NCBI GenBank assembly: GCA_016840025.1 | Contig: JAEOTF010000400.1 | Location: 1-23,222 of the forward strand | DNA: 23,222 bases | Direction: 5' to 3' | Source: Candidatus Hodarchaeota archaeon | Lineage (GTDB): Archaea; Asgardarchaeota; Heimdallarchaeia; Hodarchaeales; YT1-039 | In this document: positions 1 to 6,460 of the stretch, in pieces | Layout of the letters: each line of letters opens with the position of its first letter | Position numbering within the stretch: position 1 is the first letter of the stretch | Position numbers and translations under genes: made by a program | Notes under the pieces: model-generated | Seen by the model: only the letters and a program-made list of their open reading frames with translations | What the model was told of the DNA's origin: nothing | Database searches by the model: none

Positions 1-2555
1 ACCGAGATATCTACCGAAGAATCCAAGAAATAGGGCAAATAGTAGATATAACAATTCAAGTCCGACATGGAGATACTACCCCTGCAGAACGGCGAAAACA
101 AGCTTTAAAACCTCCTCAAATCTTAATTACAACCCCAGAAACCCTACAAGCGATTCTGCCCGGTAAAAAAATGAAACAACATTTGAAGACAGTCCGTTCC
201 GTGATTGTAGATGAACTTCATTCACTTATAGATAACAAAAGAGGTGCACAACTCAGTATTGGACTAGAACGCCTTCGTTTTCTTACAAAAGTAGATTTCC
301 AGCGACTTGGTTTATCTGCGACTATCGGTTCTCCAGAACATGTAGCGAACTTCCTCGCTCCTAACTCTTCAAATGTTGAGATAGTAATAGATCCAACATT
401 ACGTCATATGGAAATAAGCGTGGAATATCTCCCACTTCATTCTTATCCTGCAGAAAACCATCTTTCCGATGATAATGCTATCACGCGTATTCAAAGAATT
501 GTTGAAATATCCCAAGACGCTCGTACGGTGCTCTTATTTACGAATACCAGACAAATGGCAGAAATCCTCGGCTGGCGGTTAAAACAGCTCAAACTAGAAG
601 AAGTTAACTCGGAAGTCCATCATTCGTCAGTGGGACGCGATGGTCGATTGAAAACAGAGCAAAAGCTCCGTAGCGGCGACTTGGACATGGTGATAGCGAC
701 TTCTTCCCTTGAATTAGGAATAGATGTTGGTGATATAGATCGAGTAATTCAGTATATGTCACCACGGAGGGTTACAACTTTCCTTCAGCGTGTTGGACGA
801 GCTGGTCACAACATTCACCGAACGGCTCGTGGTACCATACTTAGTCCAGACCCCCGTGACCTTCTGGAAGCTATAGTTATTGCTCGTAAAAGCGTTCTAG
901 GCGAACTTGAGGAGACAGAGGTTTATACCAATGCTTTGGATGTAATTTTACATCAGTTAGTCGGTTTTGTTCTTGATCACCGTGGTCGCGTCCCTTTAGA
1001 GGTTATATATGAAATTTTTACTCGTGCAATGCCTTTTAGTGATCTCAAATTAGAGAAAATCGTTGAAATCGCTAAATTTGCGTCAGATGCCCACTTACTA
1101 TGGGTAACATACGATGAGGATTCAAAAGAGTATTATATTAATCTCAAAAAAGGATCTTTTGAGTATTATTTCAACCGTTTAAGCATGATTCCTGATATCA
1201 AACAATATGATGTTATTGATGTCACAAATTTTAGCAAGATTGGGGTGCTTGACGAGGGATTTATGGCGAGCAAAGGGGAGAAAGGTGTAAAATTTATACT
1301 AAAGGGTGCTGCTTGGGAGTTACTTTCTGTGGAAGATAAGAAAAAAGTCTATGTACGCCCAATTCGGGATCCAAATGCTCTCCCTAGTTGGGTTGGGGAA
1401 CTTATCCCTGTCTCTCAACCTGTTGCAGAGGGAATAGGTGACTTATTGCTTAATTACGATTCACATAATCTTCCTGTTGATGAATATGGCAAGCAGGTCA
1501 TCACTAACTTTGCAAAAAATCAGCTGGATACAATAGGAATACCGATGCATAGTCGGGTCATTGTTGAATCTCTCACCCCAACAGTTGTTATTCATGCATT
1601 ATTAGGTAGTAAAGCTTCTGAAACGTTAGGGATACTTCTTTCAGGCTTAATGGAGATGAGGTTAGGTTGTACAATAGGATATCGTTCTGATCCTTATTGT
1701 ATAATTCTATTATTACCATATCCAAAGACAGGGGAAGTAATAGAGTGTCTTAGGAGTCTGAAACCTGCTACTGTAAGACCTCTATTAGAAAACTTTGTAC
1801 GCCGAACCGATCTTTTTTACTGGCATTTACAAACTGTTGCAAAACGAATGGGGATAATTTCTACAGACTATGAAGGTGGAGTCCCTTTAAGAACTATACT
1901 CTCTAGATATGCAGAAACCGCAGCAGGAGAGGAGGCAATAAATGAAATTTTTTTCGATAAGTTAAATGTTCCAGCTATTGAACGTTTCGTCGAAAGGCTA
2001 AATATATTGAATGAGATCCAATTGGATCGTGTTCTTTCCAGGACTGGTTCACCATTAGCTCAAGCTTCTACCAATGCATCACAAGTGCATCTCTTTCGTA
2101 CAACCCCCACCCGCGTAATTCTCAATACAGTAAAAAAAAGACTGGAACAAACATATGTTCGTCTTACATGCATGAATATCAACTGTGATTGGACTACAGT
2201 ACGACGTATAGCCTCATTGGAAGAATTTCTTATTTGTCCTCACTGTGAAAGTAGATATATTGCTATCTCACATGAAAGTGTTTCAAATCTAAAGAAACTT
2301 CTACGAAAAGAGCAGCGTGATCTAGATTTATTAGAAGATGATGAGCGAAAAGATCTCAGAACTGCTAAACGTGCAGCTGACTTGGTTCTAAGCTTTGGAA
2401 AACGAGCGGCTTATGTTATTGCTGGTCGAGGTGTGGGGCCCGTTACAGCGGCTCGGATCTTACGTAACCCTGATGCAAAAGATGAAATGGGTTTAGTCAG
2501 AGCAATTATTCAAGCAGAAACAGAATTTACTAGGACTAGAGAGTACTGGGGATAA
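1..2555 (+). CDS. Lhr-type superfamily 2 helicase, 5' truncated by the window edge
   Basis: The frame is open from base 3, so the Met codon at 171 is internal and the true start lies outside the window; about 850 residues are present. Seen: TTPETL (motif Ib) near 132-149, VDELH (motif II) near 207-221, GLSAT (motif III) near 312-323, the LLFTNT strand near 531, ATSSLELGIDVGDID (motif V) near 696-740 and QRVGRAGH (motif VI) at 786-809. These are hallmarks of the Lhr family (COG1201), ATP-dependent 3'-5' nucleic-acid translocases linked to repair or RNA metabolism. Walker A and the Q motif are missing, consistent with the loss of roughly 70-130 N-terminal residues. The C-terminal third carries a CMNINC...CPHC four-Cys cluster (from about 2169), probably zinc binding, and then a Gly-rich helix-hairpin-helix-like segment, GRGVGPVTAARIL (about 2425). 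The family is certain; the choice among archaeal Lhr subtypes is not. Confidence 0.93.
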   Translation, partial: RDIYRRIQEIGQIVDITIQVRHGDTTPAERRKQALKPPQILITTPETLQAILPGKKMKQHLKTVRSVIVDELHSLIDNKRGAQLSIGLERLRFLTKVDFQRLGLSATIGSPEHVANFLAPNSSNVEIVIDPTLRHMEISVEYLPLHSYPAENHLSDDNAITRIQRIVEISQDARTVLLFTNTRQMAEILGWRLKQLKLEEVNSEVHHSSVGRDGRLKTEQKLRSGDLDMVIATSSLELGIDVGDIDRVIQYMSPRRVTTFLQRVGRAGHNIHRTARGTILSPDPRDLLEAIVIARKSVLGELEETEVYTNALDVILHQLVGFVLDHRGRVPLEVIYEIFTRAMPFSDLKLEKIVEIAKFASDAHLLWVTYDEDSKEYYINLKKGSFEYYFNRLSMIPDIKQYDVIDVTNFSKIGVLDEGFMASKGEKGVKFILKGAAWELLSVEDKKKVYVRPIRDPNALPSWVGELIPVSQPVAEGIGDLLLNYDSHNLPVDEYGKQVITNFAKNQLDTIGIPMHSRVIVESLTPTVVIHALLGSKASETLGILLSGLMEMRLGCTIGYRSDPYCIILLLPYPKTGEVIECLRSLKPATVRPLLENFVRRTDLFYWHLQTVAKRMGIISTDYEGGVPLRTILSRYAETAAGEEAINEIFFDKLNVPAIERFVERLNILNEIQLDRVLSRTGSPLAQASTNASQVHLFRTTPTRVILNTVKKRLEQTYVRLTCMNINCDWTTVRRIASLEEFLICPHCESRYIAISHESVSNLKKLLRKEQRDLDLLEDDERKDLRTAKRAADLVLSFGKRAAYVIAGRGVGPVTAARILRNPDAKDEMGLVRAIIQAETEFTRTREYWG

Positions 2556-2572
2556 ATTTTTGCTATTTTTAT
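2553..2572 (+). terminator. oligo-T terminator after the helicase gene
   Basis: Two T-runs directly follow the TAA stop in the short convergent gap. Archaeal RNA polymerase stops at oligo-T in the non-template strand; the assignment rests on position and composition only. Confidence 0.4.
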
Positions 2573-2615
2573 AGGCTGGTCACTCATTCTCTTCTAATAA
2601 ACTATCCATAATGAC

Positions 2616-3230
2616 TTAGACTTCATATCGAAGAGCTTCAGCAGGTCGTAATCTAGCGCCCTTTATAGCTGGATAAATCGTTGCTAAAAGAGAAAGCAAT
2701 ATTGCCAGTAATAAAGCGCCTACAATCAATCCTCCAAGAAAAATAGGATCAGCCATTAAGGTATCAAATGCATCAGAGACCTTAAAATAGTAAAGTGCGC
2801 CACCTACTACAATCCCAACAATTGCTCCAATAAATCCACCAATACTACCTAGGATAGCGCTTTCTACTAAAAACATTTTAAGAATATGGGTATTCTGCCC
2901 GCCTAACGTTTTATAGACCCCAATCTCTTTTGTCCGCTCGGTTACTGCCATTAACATAGAATTAGTTATTCCTACAACGCATACAATCAACGATATGAGT
3001 ACTAACCACCATTGATAGGCTTCAATATCTTGTCCTTTGAGACTTGAATCATTTGACTTCCGAATAATATGATTCATTGCCAAAAGTGCACACATGAACG
3101 CTATTCCGAGAATAATTCCTAGGGTGGTAATGAGTGTTCGAACAAATCTTTTTTTAATATTTTCCATGCTTAGGTGAAGGGCTTCACCGAGTGGAAATTT
3201 TGAATCCTGTAGTCTGCCCGATTTAGTCAC
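2616..3230 (-). CDS. miniature FtsX/MacB-type ABC transporter permease
   Basis: The protein has 204 residues and a GTG start preceded by a G-rich stretch. Four hydrophobic segments lie at about 33-53, 72-95, 120-147 and 163-187. The second is followed by TERTKEIGVYKTLGG (98-111), the signature cytoplasmic coupling motif of FtsX-family permeases, and the end reads RPAEALRYEV, also typical. MacB/LolC permeases are usually near 400 residues because a ~200-residue extracytoplasmic domain separates TM1 and TM2. Here only about 20 residues (52-72) separate them, so the domain is absent while both membrane ends are intact. No ABC ATPase gene lies next to it, so the partner and cargo are unknown. It could be a natural minimal form or an in-frame deletion derivative. 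Confidence 0.85.
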   Translation of the reverse strand: MTKSGRLQDSKFPLGEALHLSMENIKKRFVRTLITTLGIILGIAFMCALLAMNHIIRKSNDSSLKGQDIEAYQWWLVLISLIVCVVGITNSMLMAVTERTKEIGVYKTLGGQNTHILKMFLVESAILGSIGGFIGAIVGIVVGGALYYFKVSDAFDTLMADPIFLGGLIVGALLLAILLSLLATIYPAIKGARLRPAEALRYEV

Positions 3231-3355
3231 TTTAGGCCCCCTATTTAGCTTTTTGATAAGTTCCTCTTTACAGCTTATTTGTAGCAGCTTTTTTTATGGG
3301 TACGAGTTTGTTCGTTGATTGATGAAACAGCGTGCCACCGTGGCTTAGTTGGTAG

Positions 3356-3384
3356 AATTAACGAATAAAATAGTTCTTGCCAAG
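3356..3384 (+). other. non-canonical tRNA intron 1 (D-arm, about position 22/23), 29 nt
   Basis: Without this insert the D-arm becomes a normal AGTTGGTA loop closed by GCTT/GAGC. The junctions fold as a bulge-helix-bulge: TGGT (3350-3353) pairs with GCCA (3379-3382, one G-U), with bulges AGA (3354-3356) and AGA (3383-3385), each cut between bases 2 and 3. Inner pairing (AAC/GTT) is short, so the motif is relaxed. Because GA is repeated at the two junctions, the exact cut could shift by one or two bases without changing the product. Confidence 0.8.
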
Positions 3385-3399
3385 AGCGTCGGACTTGTA

Positions 3400-3422
3400 T
3401 CTTCATCTTTCCTTCGCAGGAT
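3400..3422 (+). other. canonical tRNA intron 2 (position 37/38), 23 nt
   Basis: It lies between A37 and A38 of the anticodon loop. The central helix pairs CTTG (3394-3397) with CAGG (3417-3420), with bulges TAT (3398-3400) and ATA (3421-3423); the outer helix is the anticodon stem. Cuts between bases 2 and 3 of each bulge remove exactly this segment and restore the 7-nt anticodon loop. The inner helix is weak. Confidence 0.85.
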
Positions 3423-3468
3423 ATCCGATGGCCGTGGGTTCAAGTCCCACCGGTGGCTTCATGCTACT

Positions 3469-3912
3469 ATGAGTAGTGAGAAAATTATGAGTAGTGATCC
3501 AATAGTCTTAACCAATTGGGAAACCATAAAACAAGGTCAATGTGCTTATAAGGGTCAATTAACCCCGGGAAAAGTAACTTGTAGTCATTTATATTCTCTG
3601 AGCGGACGATGTGGCTTTTCGGATTGTCCAATTGTTCAACCACACTACGTGAGCCTTCAACGACAGGAAACCACACTATTCTTACTTGAGAAGAAGCCCG
3701 GCTCTCTGTCTGAGCAATGGTCTGAAGAAGAACTTGAGGGTGATAAGGACACAATGAAAATTATAGTAAGTAAGAAAGCCCAAATCCTCGCTCCTAGACT
3801 TCAAGAAGCGTTAATAGAACGCTTTGAGATCTTGAACAACCTTATTGAAGATCTTCGTAGTGGCTACGGTGAAGAAGACGAATTAGAAGAGAGTGAAGAC
3901 GAACTTGAATAG
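3469..3912 (+). CDS. unknown small protein with four spaced cysteines and an acidic tail
   Basis: I do not recognise a family. The frame is open further upstream, but that part lies inside the tRNA gene, so I choose ATG 3469 (147 residues). ATG 3487, with AGTGAG a few bases upstream, is an equally reasonable start. Visible features: C25, C38, C48 and C53 in the first third (C-x12-C-x9-C-x4-C), which could bind zinc; a helical segment around 98-131; and a Glu/Asp-rich tail (134-147). The gene starts about 10 nt behind the tRNA-Thr 3' end and probably shares its transcript. It is followed by an oligo-T end and a C/D sRNA. The context (tRNA, guide RNA, ThiI-like gene) hints at an RNA-related role, but that is only guilt by association. 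Confidence 0.7.
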   Translation: MSSEKIMSSDPIVLTNWETIKQGQCAYKGQLTPGKVTCSHLYSLSGRCGFSDCPIVQPHYVSLQRQETTLFLLEKKPGSLSEQWSEEELEGDKDTMKIIVSKKAQILAPRLQEALIERFEILNNLIEDLRSGYGEEDELEESEDELE

Positions 3913-3929
3913 TAATTTTCACTTTGTCC

Positions 3930-3935
3930 TTTTTT
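3930..3935 (+). terminator. oligo-T terminator after the tRNA-Thr/unknown gene unit
   Basis: A run of six T lies 17 bases after the stop codon and just before the TATA-like box of the next RNA gene. Confidence 0.4.
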
Positions 3936-3944
3936 CTACAAGTG

Positions 3945-3952
3945 TTTAAATT
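3945..3952 (+). promoter_or_regulatory. TATA-like box for the C/D sRNA
   Basis: TTTAAATT lies about 26 bases upstream of the first base of the sRNA terminal stem, the normal archaeal TATA-to-start spacing. Confidence 0.5.
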
Positions 3953-3973
3953 TTCGTGTTAACTGATTCTATT

Positions 3974-4040
3974 GGTGCCGATGTGATGAAACCCGGCAAT
4001 TCTGAAGCGTGACGAATTATAGTTACTCTGATTCGGCACC
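3974..4040 (+). ncRNA. C/D box methylation guide sRNA
   Basis: All parts of an archaeal C/D sRNA are in order: terminal stem GGTGCCGA (3974-3981) pairing perfectly with TCGGCACC (4033-4040); box C GTGATGA (3983-3989); a 12-nt guide (3990-4001); D' CTGA (4002-4005); a 3-nt spacer; C' GTGACGA (4009-4015); a second 12-nt guide (4016-4027); box D CTGA (4028-4031). The equal 12-nt guides are the spacing expected for the L7Ae-Nop5-fibrillarin complex. The D guide complements AGUAACUAU, the invariant helix 69 loop of 23S rRNA. By the N+5 rule it would 2'-O-methylate the A equivalent to E. coli A1913, from memory the site of yeast 25S Am2256. The D' guide would recognise AAUUGCCGGGUU with the G as target; I cannot place this site. 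No separate gene overlaps it. Confidence 0.92.
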
Positions 4041-4078
4041 ATAATCATATTTCGCTTAAATAGAGGAGGCCGTAAGCG

Positions 4079-5197
4079 ATGACGGAGATTCGCATGTGGT
4101 TGGTGATTGCAAGACAAGGTGGGGAGATAGGTATTAAATCACATGTTACTAGACGTCGCATTACTCGTCTTCTTAAATCGAATATCCAACGTCGTCTTTC
4201 CAACTATCTAAGAACTCGTATTCGCTATTTTCGCGGATATTACCTAATAGAAGGGCAGTTCGATAAGGAGACCGCTCTTAAAATCGCTCTGTTACTTTCA
4301 AAATACGAACCTGGTATTGCTTCTACAAGCCCAGCAATTAGTAGTACCTCGGGAGAGGGTGAAATCATAGCGACCTCGCTTGAATTTTTTGCTTCCTTTC
4401 TGCAAAAGCATGACACTTTTGCTGTACGGGTGAAACGAGAAGGTCAGCATAATTACTCTTCAGTTGAACTGGCGGCAAAGATAGGCGCCGCTATCTTAAA
4501 TCATTTTTCTCATCTCTCCCTTAAAGTAGATCTCACAACCCCCCAGCATGAATTATACGTTGATATCAAGCAGGATTTGACATTTTATTATTACCAAAAA
4601 ATACCCGGCCTGAGCGGCTATCCACCAGGCATGCAGGGGTACTCTATTGGCCTACTTCGTCCCTGTAACTTTGACTTTATGGCCTTATTCTTAGTGCTGA
4701 GGCGAGGTGTTCTGCCATACCCCGTTTTTTTGGAAAGTGATAGATGCTTGCATCCGTCCTCAACCTCTAACGAGAAACTGATAAGAGAATATTTTCTAAA
4801 AATGCCTTCTTTGTCAATTGATCTCACCCCTCTCTTAGAAAATACTTCCGATTCACCTAAATGTGTCATGTGTGTGATTATTCGATCTCTTGTCGGTGAA
4901 CGGGCTCGTCAGCAGTTAGGTGCCGATGGAATTGTGGATGGGATAAGCTTCTCCGATATCAATCCTCAGGCTATCACCACAATGGATCAACGTCTTAATA
5001 CCAGAAAATTATATCCTCTTCTGCTAAATCCGCAGGAACTGATATCGTTTCCTTTTTCGATCCCTATTCACGCTCCTACCCCTAAACCGCCTATTTCCGA
5101 ACAAGATGTCATCCGCATTCTTCAGGATGAAAAATCAATAGAGAAATGGAAGGAATATATCTTAAAAAATCTTCACGAACCAGCAGCGCGAGTTTAA
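4079..5197 (+). CDS. ThiI-like THUMP protein with a degenerate PP-loop
   Basis: 372 residues; ATG is preceded at 9 nt by the strong SD GAGGAGG (4063-4069). Layout follows tRNA 4-thiouridine synthetase ThiI: an N-terminal ferredoxin-like part (1-75), a THUMP domain (about 75-175, with FAVRVKREGQHNYSSVELA and the closing YYQKIPGLSGYPPGMQG), then the PP-loop ATPase fold. In ThiI the P-loop reads LLSGGIDSP after the QG turn. Here the same place (192-200) reads LLRPCNFDF, so no ATP pyrophosphatase motif remains. The downstream CVMC (262-265) still aligns with the CxxC of archaeal ThiI, and the GADGIVDGISF segment matches the ThiI GES region. It is therefore probably a non-adenylating paralogue that still binds tRNA through THUMP. 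The gene directly follows the C/D sRNA and its stop overlaps the convergent AMMECR1 gene by 4 nt. Confidence 0.8.
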   Translation: MTEIRMWLVIARQGGEIGIKSHVTRRRITRLLKSNIQRRLSNYLRTRIRYFRGYYLIEGQFDKETALKIALLLSKYEPGIASTSPAISSTSGEGEIIATSLEFFASFLQKHDTFAVRVKREGQHNYSSVELAAKIGAAILNHFSHLSLKVDLTTPQHELYVDIKQDLTFYYYQKIPGLSGYPPGMQGYSIGLLRPCNFDFMALFLVLRRGVLPYPVFLESDRCLHPSSTSNEKLIREYFLKMPSLSIDLTPLLENTSDSPKCVMCVIIRSLVGERARQQLGADGIVDGISFSDINPQAITTMDQRLNTRKLYPLLLNPQELISFPFSIPIHAPTPKPPISEQDVIRILQDEKSIEKWKEYILKNLHEPAARV

Positions 5198-5814
5198 CCC
5201 TCACAACTGTCTTTTATTAGGGGACGTTCTACTATAGGTCCCTTTGGGTTTTCTTCTTCAAATATTTGCCCTTCAAAACTATAGATCTTGGTGTCCTTTT
5301 CGGTCCATGCCATTAAGGGTAGTCCCGCTTTATTGCATGTGTGGGCAAGAAACTCTTCAATGTCCCAATTCCACTCTACGGGCACCTGTGGAAGCAACAA
5401 TCCTTTTCGTAATCCCCTCTCTGCAATCAACCCGTGTTTTCCTATGTTGATCTTTTCTAAATATTCTTTTGGGTGATTGATTTCTAACAACTTAGGAGGG
5501 GTGAGAACAGTGACATCAATAGTGAGTTTCTCCAATTCTTCTAGCTTTACAGGGGGGAAGCGCGGATCACGGGTTGCTGCAGAAATAGCTGAGTCGATAA
5601 GCGCCTCAATAAGAGGTGAGTCTGGATAAGGATGTCCAATGCAACCACGAAGGTTGCCATCAAGCGTGTTAAGAGTACAAAAAACCCCACTAGCTTCTTG
5701 TAGAACAGGGGGGGTATCTTCAGTTGGAGTAATGCGTTTATTCTCTCTCAAAAATTCATTAATCGCTTCTCTTGCTAATTTTACTAGAAATTGCCCCTCA
5801 GAAAGCTTGATCAA
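5194..5814 (-). CDS. AMMECR1 family protein
   Basis: 206 residues. The start is TTG at 5814, chosen because AGGTGA lies about 6 nt upstream on the minus strand and no better start is in frame. The family core is clear: GVFCTLNTLDGNLRGCIGHPYP (43-64, with the LRGCIG hallmark), then AISAATRDPRFPPVKLEELEKLTIDVTVLTPP (77-108) and GLIAERGLRKGLLLPQVPVEWNW (133-155). AMMECR1 proteins are conserved from archaea to humans. Their biochemical function is unknown, and in prokaryotes they often occur with MEMO-family and radical SAM genes, neither of which is adjacent here. Length is normal for the family. A TATA-like box lies just upstream. Confidence 0.95.
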   Translation of the reverse strand: MIKLSEGQFLVKLAREAINEFLRENKRITPTEDTPPVLQEASGVFCTLNTLDGNLRGCIGHPYPDSPLIEALIDSAISAATRDPRFPPVKLEELEKLTIDVTVLTPPKLLEINHPKEYLEKINIGKHGLIAERGLRKGLLLPQVPVEWNWDIEEFLAHTCNKAGLPLMAWTEKDTKIYSFEGQIFEEENPKGPIVERPLIKDSCEG

Positions 5815-5848
5815 CCTTTTTCACCTTTCTCTTCTTCTAGAAAATGCA

Positions 5849-5858
5849 CTTTTATAAG
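5849..5858 (-). promoter_or_regulatory. TATA box of the AMMECR1 gene
   Basis: On the minus strand this reads CTTATAAAAG, close to the archaeal TATA consensus. It is about 35-40 bases from the TTG start, leaving a short leader that contains the SD. Read on the plus strand it could also serve the divergent membrane-protein gene at 5919. Confidence 0.5.
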
Positions 5859-5918
5859 ACTTTTAAGTCAAGCTTCTTCAGCTCAGTAACACTCTTACCG
5901 ATTGTCGAGGAACAATAA

Positions 5919-6347
5919 ATGAGCAGAAAACGGCTAACTAGCGCTAGGAGAAGGAAGCGTAGTTCCCTTCCCAAGATCGATAAAGTAGAAGATGAAGAAG
6001 TGACTGCAACCACTTCACAAATAAGAAAACTCACCCCAAATTTGAAATTGTATTATACAAAGCTGGTGTTGGGCGCTACCTCGGGTTTAACCGCAGGGAT
6101 ACTTGAATTCACAGAATTAAGAGGGCTTTTCTTTGCTTTTATAGTACTTCTGATGAGTTACTGGCTCATCAGATACGTTATAGGCATTACTGAAGAAGAA
6201 ATGGAGACAGGAAAAATCTTCTTAAAAGGAACCATTTCTTTTTTCATTATTTTTACGGTCGTCTGGACTCTCGTGCTTCAGCTCATTTATAATACCCCCT
6301 TTGATAGTTCTCATAATTGGTATGTCAAAGAACTTATGGGACTCTGA
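5919..6347 (+). CDS. small membrane protein, EMC6-like
   Basis: 142 residues; ATG with GAGG 8 nt upstream. It has a basic N-terminal tail (SRKRLTSARRRKRS), about 45 cytoplasmic residues, then three hydrophobic segments: about 48-65 (LVLGATSGLTAGILEF), 68-90 (LRGLFFAFIVLLMSYWLIRY) and 100-124. The order of a polar N-terminal stretch, a small-residue TM1 ending in GxxAGIL, and TM2 after a short turn resembles archaeal relatives of EMC6, a subunit of the ER membrane protein insertase that pairs with Oxa1-family EMC3/DUF106. This is pattern resemblance only; no catalytic residues are expected. It stands alone, divergent from AMMECR1. If it is not EMC6-like it is an unclassified three-TM protein. 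It ends with TGA. Confidence 0.5.
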   Translation: MSRKRLTSARRRKRSSLPKIDKVEDEEVTATTSQIRKLTPNLKLYYTKLVLGATSGLTAGILEFTELRGLFFAFIVLLMSYWLIRYVIGITEEEMETGKIFLKGTISFFIIFTVVWTLVLQLIYNTPFDSSHNWYVKELMGL

Positions 6348-6434
6348 TTTAGAAACAAAAAAATCCTTTTTGAAGAATTGTTAAGCTGTTTAGAGAACTT
6401 TTTTCTAGCCAAATAGAGTTATCTACAACTATAT

Positions 6435-6455
6435 CCTCTTTAATTCTAAAAGAGG
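6435..6455 (+). promoter_or_regulatory. hairpin enclosing the larB ribosome binding site
   Basis: CCTCTTT (6435-6441) pairs perfectly with AAAGAGG (6449-6455) around a 7-nt loop. The 3' arm contains most of the larB SD (GAGGG, 6452-6456). In the folded state the SD is masked, so this could throttle larBE translation. Confidence 0.45.
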
Positions 6456-6460
6456 GATGA

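Larger units (their letters stand above)
3334..3458 (+). tRNA. tRNA-Thr(UGU) with two introns
   Basis: Exons assemble into a 73-nt cloverleaf. The acceptor GCCACCG (3334-3340) pairs with CGGTGGC (3451-3457); the discriminator is T3458, common for archaeal tRNA-Thr. The D-stem is GCTT/GAGC after splicing. The anticodon stem TCGGA (3389-3393) pairs with TCCGA (3424-3428), and the loop reads CTTGTA plus A3423, giving anticodon UGU. The T-arm is GTGGG-TTCAAGT-CCCAC (3434-3450). CCA is not encoded. Two insertions break the sequence, at 3356-3384 in the D-arm and at 3400-3422 at the canonical position 37/38. A Cys-containing ORF starts about 10 nt after the 3' end. Confidence 0.93.

Noticed and set aside
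3319..3325. Box C-like TTGATGA just before tRNA-Thr, as part of a second C/D sRNA
   Set aside because: No D, D' or C' boxes follow at the proper spacing; the downstream sequence is the tRNA.
3349..3468. Upstream in-frame extension of the unknown Cys-containing gene
   Set aside because: It runs through both tRNA exons and introns; the tRNA structure is far better supported than protein coding there.
4618..4869. Minus-strand frame within the ThiI-like gene
   Set aside because: Antisense shadow of a gene with a clear THUMP/ThiI pattern.
5244..5857. Plus-strand frames opposite AMMECR1
   Set aside because: Shadows of a strongly conserved minus-strand gene; no independent signals.
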